A stretch of DNA of 8,785 nucleotides from Blautia sp. (lineage in GTDB: Bacteria; Bacillota; Clostridia; Lachnospirales; Lachnospiraceae). Under the pieces are notes generated by a model, which ran no database searches, was not told the origin of the DNA, and saw only the letters and a program-made list of their open reading frames with translations. Positions 8,299-8,785 of this stretch are shown here, one piece after another; the first letter of the stretch is position 1, and every line of letters begins with the position of its first letter. Where the stretch lies: positions 1-8,785 of the forward strand of contig JAFOJB010000175.1 of assembly GCA_017420455.1 (NCBI GenBank), read 5' to 3'. The position numbers and the translations under genes are program-made.

Positions 8299-8700
8299 GT
8301 GAACACATTCCCGTTACGGATCGGAACGCCGGACGGTCTTCTGTATGAAGGAGAAGTGGAGCGTGTTGTGTGCCGGAGCACTACCGGCGACCTGGCAGTA
8401 CTGGCAGGGCATATTAATTACTGTACGGCTCTTGGCATGGGAGAGGCCCATGTGATCTTTCCGGGAGGAGAAAGAAGAAATGCTGCCTGTATCGGCGGGA
8501 TGCTTTCGGTGATCAACGGAAAATGCCGTGTTCTTGCCACCACCTGGGAGTGGGAGGACGAGATCGACACCCAGCGCGCCAGCGCGGCAAAGGCCAAGGC
8601 GGAGGAAACTCTTGAAAAGGGCGGGCTTTCCGACAAGGAGTACAAGATCGTGCAGGCAAAGCTGCAGAGAGCTCTGGTACGCCTCAGCGTCAGACAATAA
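8299..8700 (+). CDS. atpC: F-type ATP synthase subunit epsilon
   Basis: Epsilon (133 residues) is bound to gamma; it couples the shaft to the c-ring and can block ATP hydrolysis. The N-terminal beta-sandwich starts FPLRIGTPDGLLYEGEVERV and includes GDLAVLAGHINYCTALGMG, the family's usual core. The two-helix C-terminal domain begins at residue 89 with IDTQRA, the I/L-D-x-x-R-A motif that binds ATP in Bacillus PS3 epsilon, so an ATP-sensing inhibitory switch is plausible. The start is GTG 8299 (MNTFPL), 6 bases after the ribosome site, and not the GTG at 8293. It is the last gene of the operon. Confidence 0.93.
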   Translation: MNTFPLRIGTPDGLLYEGEVERVVCRSTTGDLAVLAGHINYCTALGMGEAHVIFPGGERRNAACIGGMLSVINGKCRVLATTWEWEDEIDTQRASAAKAKAEETLEKGGLSDKEYKIVQAKLQRALVRLSVRQ

Positions 8701-8785
8701 AGAACTGCGCAGGAAATACAGGATTCCCGCGGAAAAAACCGTTCAGGGGACAGTTCCAAATGAAAGAAGAAACAGGACAGGGGAG
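8701..8785 (+). other. Downstream of atpC: no clear terminator, possible start of a next gene
   Basis: GAACTG (8702-8707) and CAGTTC (8751-8756) form a distant 6-bp inverted repeat with a 43-base loop and no T-run, so a standard terminator is not seen. An ATG at 8760, reading MKEETGQG to the edge, has AGGGGA (8745-8750) 9 bases before it and may open another gene. Eight codons are too few to identify it. Confidence 0.25.

Overview
The window carries a complete F-type (F1Fo) ATP synthase operon on the + strand, preceded by the 3' part of a gene for a sugar-type periplasmic (extracytoplasmic) binding protein. The organism is most likely an anaerobic Gram-positive Clostridia member, probably Lachnospiraceae. 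The reasons are strong AGGAGG ribosome sites before most genes, moderate-to-high GC coding sequence by eye, the gene order atpZ-like, atpI, B, E, F, H, A, G, D, C, a c subunit with a clostridial/fusobacterial-type ion site, and the style of the binding protein. The assignment is inference from protein style, not a database match.

Layout. Positions 1-1089 hold the C-terminal 362 residues of a substrate-binding protein whose start lies before the window; it opens with a Thr/Ala/Gly-Asp repeat linker. Positions 1090-1267 are non-coding, with two mutually exclusive hairpins, a perfect 12-bp palindrome and an AT-rich promoter-like stretch, so this is the probable operon leader. Positions 1268-1531 encode an AtpZ/AtpI-family small membrane protein. 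Positions 1532-1689 are non-coding and hold a four-copy, 19-20 bp tandem repeat able to form a row of small hairpins, three of them followed by runs of T. Positions 1690-2103 encode ATP synthase subunit I. Positions 2104-2232 are a second leader-like gap. Then follow atpB (a), atpE (c), atpF (b), atpH (delta), atpA (alpha), atpG (gamma), atpD (beta) and atpC (epsilon), tightly spaced, up to 8700. The last 85 bases hold no clear terminator and perhaps the first codons of another gene.

The eight structural genes make the whole enzyme. Subunits a, c-ring and b2 form the membrane ion channel and stator, delta joins b to the alpha3beta3 head, and gamma/epsilon form the rotor shaft. All key catalytic motifs are present, so the enzyme looks functional. 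The most informative residues are in the c subunit: Glu33 plus Glu66, Thr67, Thr68 and Tyr71 match the two-carboxylate Na+ site known from Fusobacterium nucleatum, so the enzyme may run on Na+.

I see no previously undescribed multi-gene system here. The parts worth a second look are non-coding: the repeat array between atpZ and atpI, the structured leaders, and the repeat linker of the binding protein. Two start codons (atpB and atpC) should be placed downstream of the longest open frame because the upstream GTG lies inside the Shine-Dalgarno sequence.
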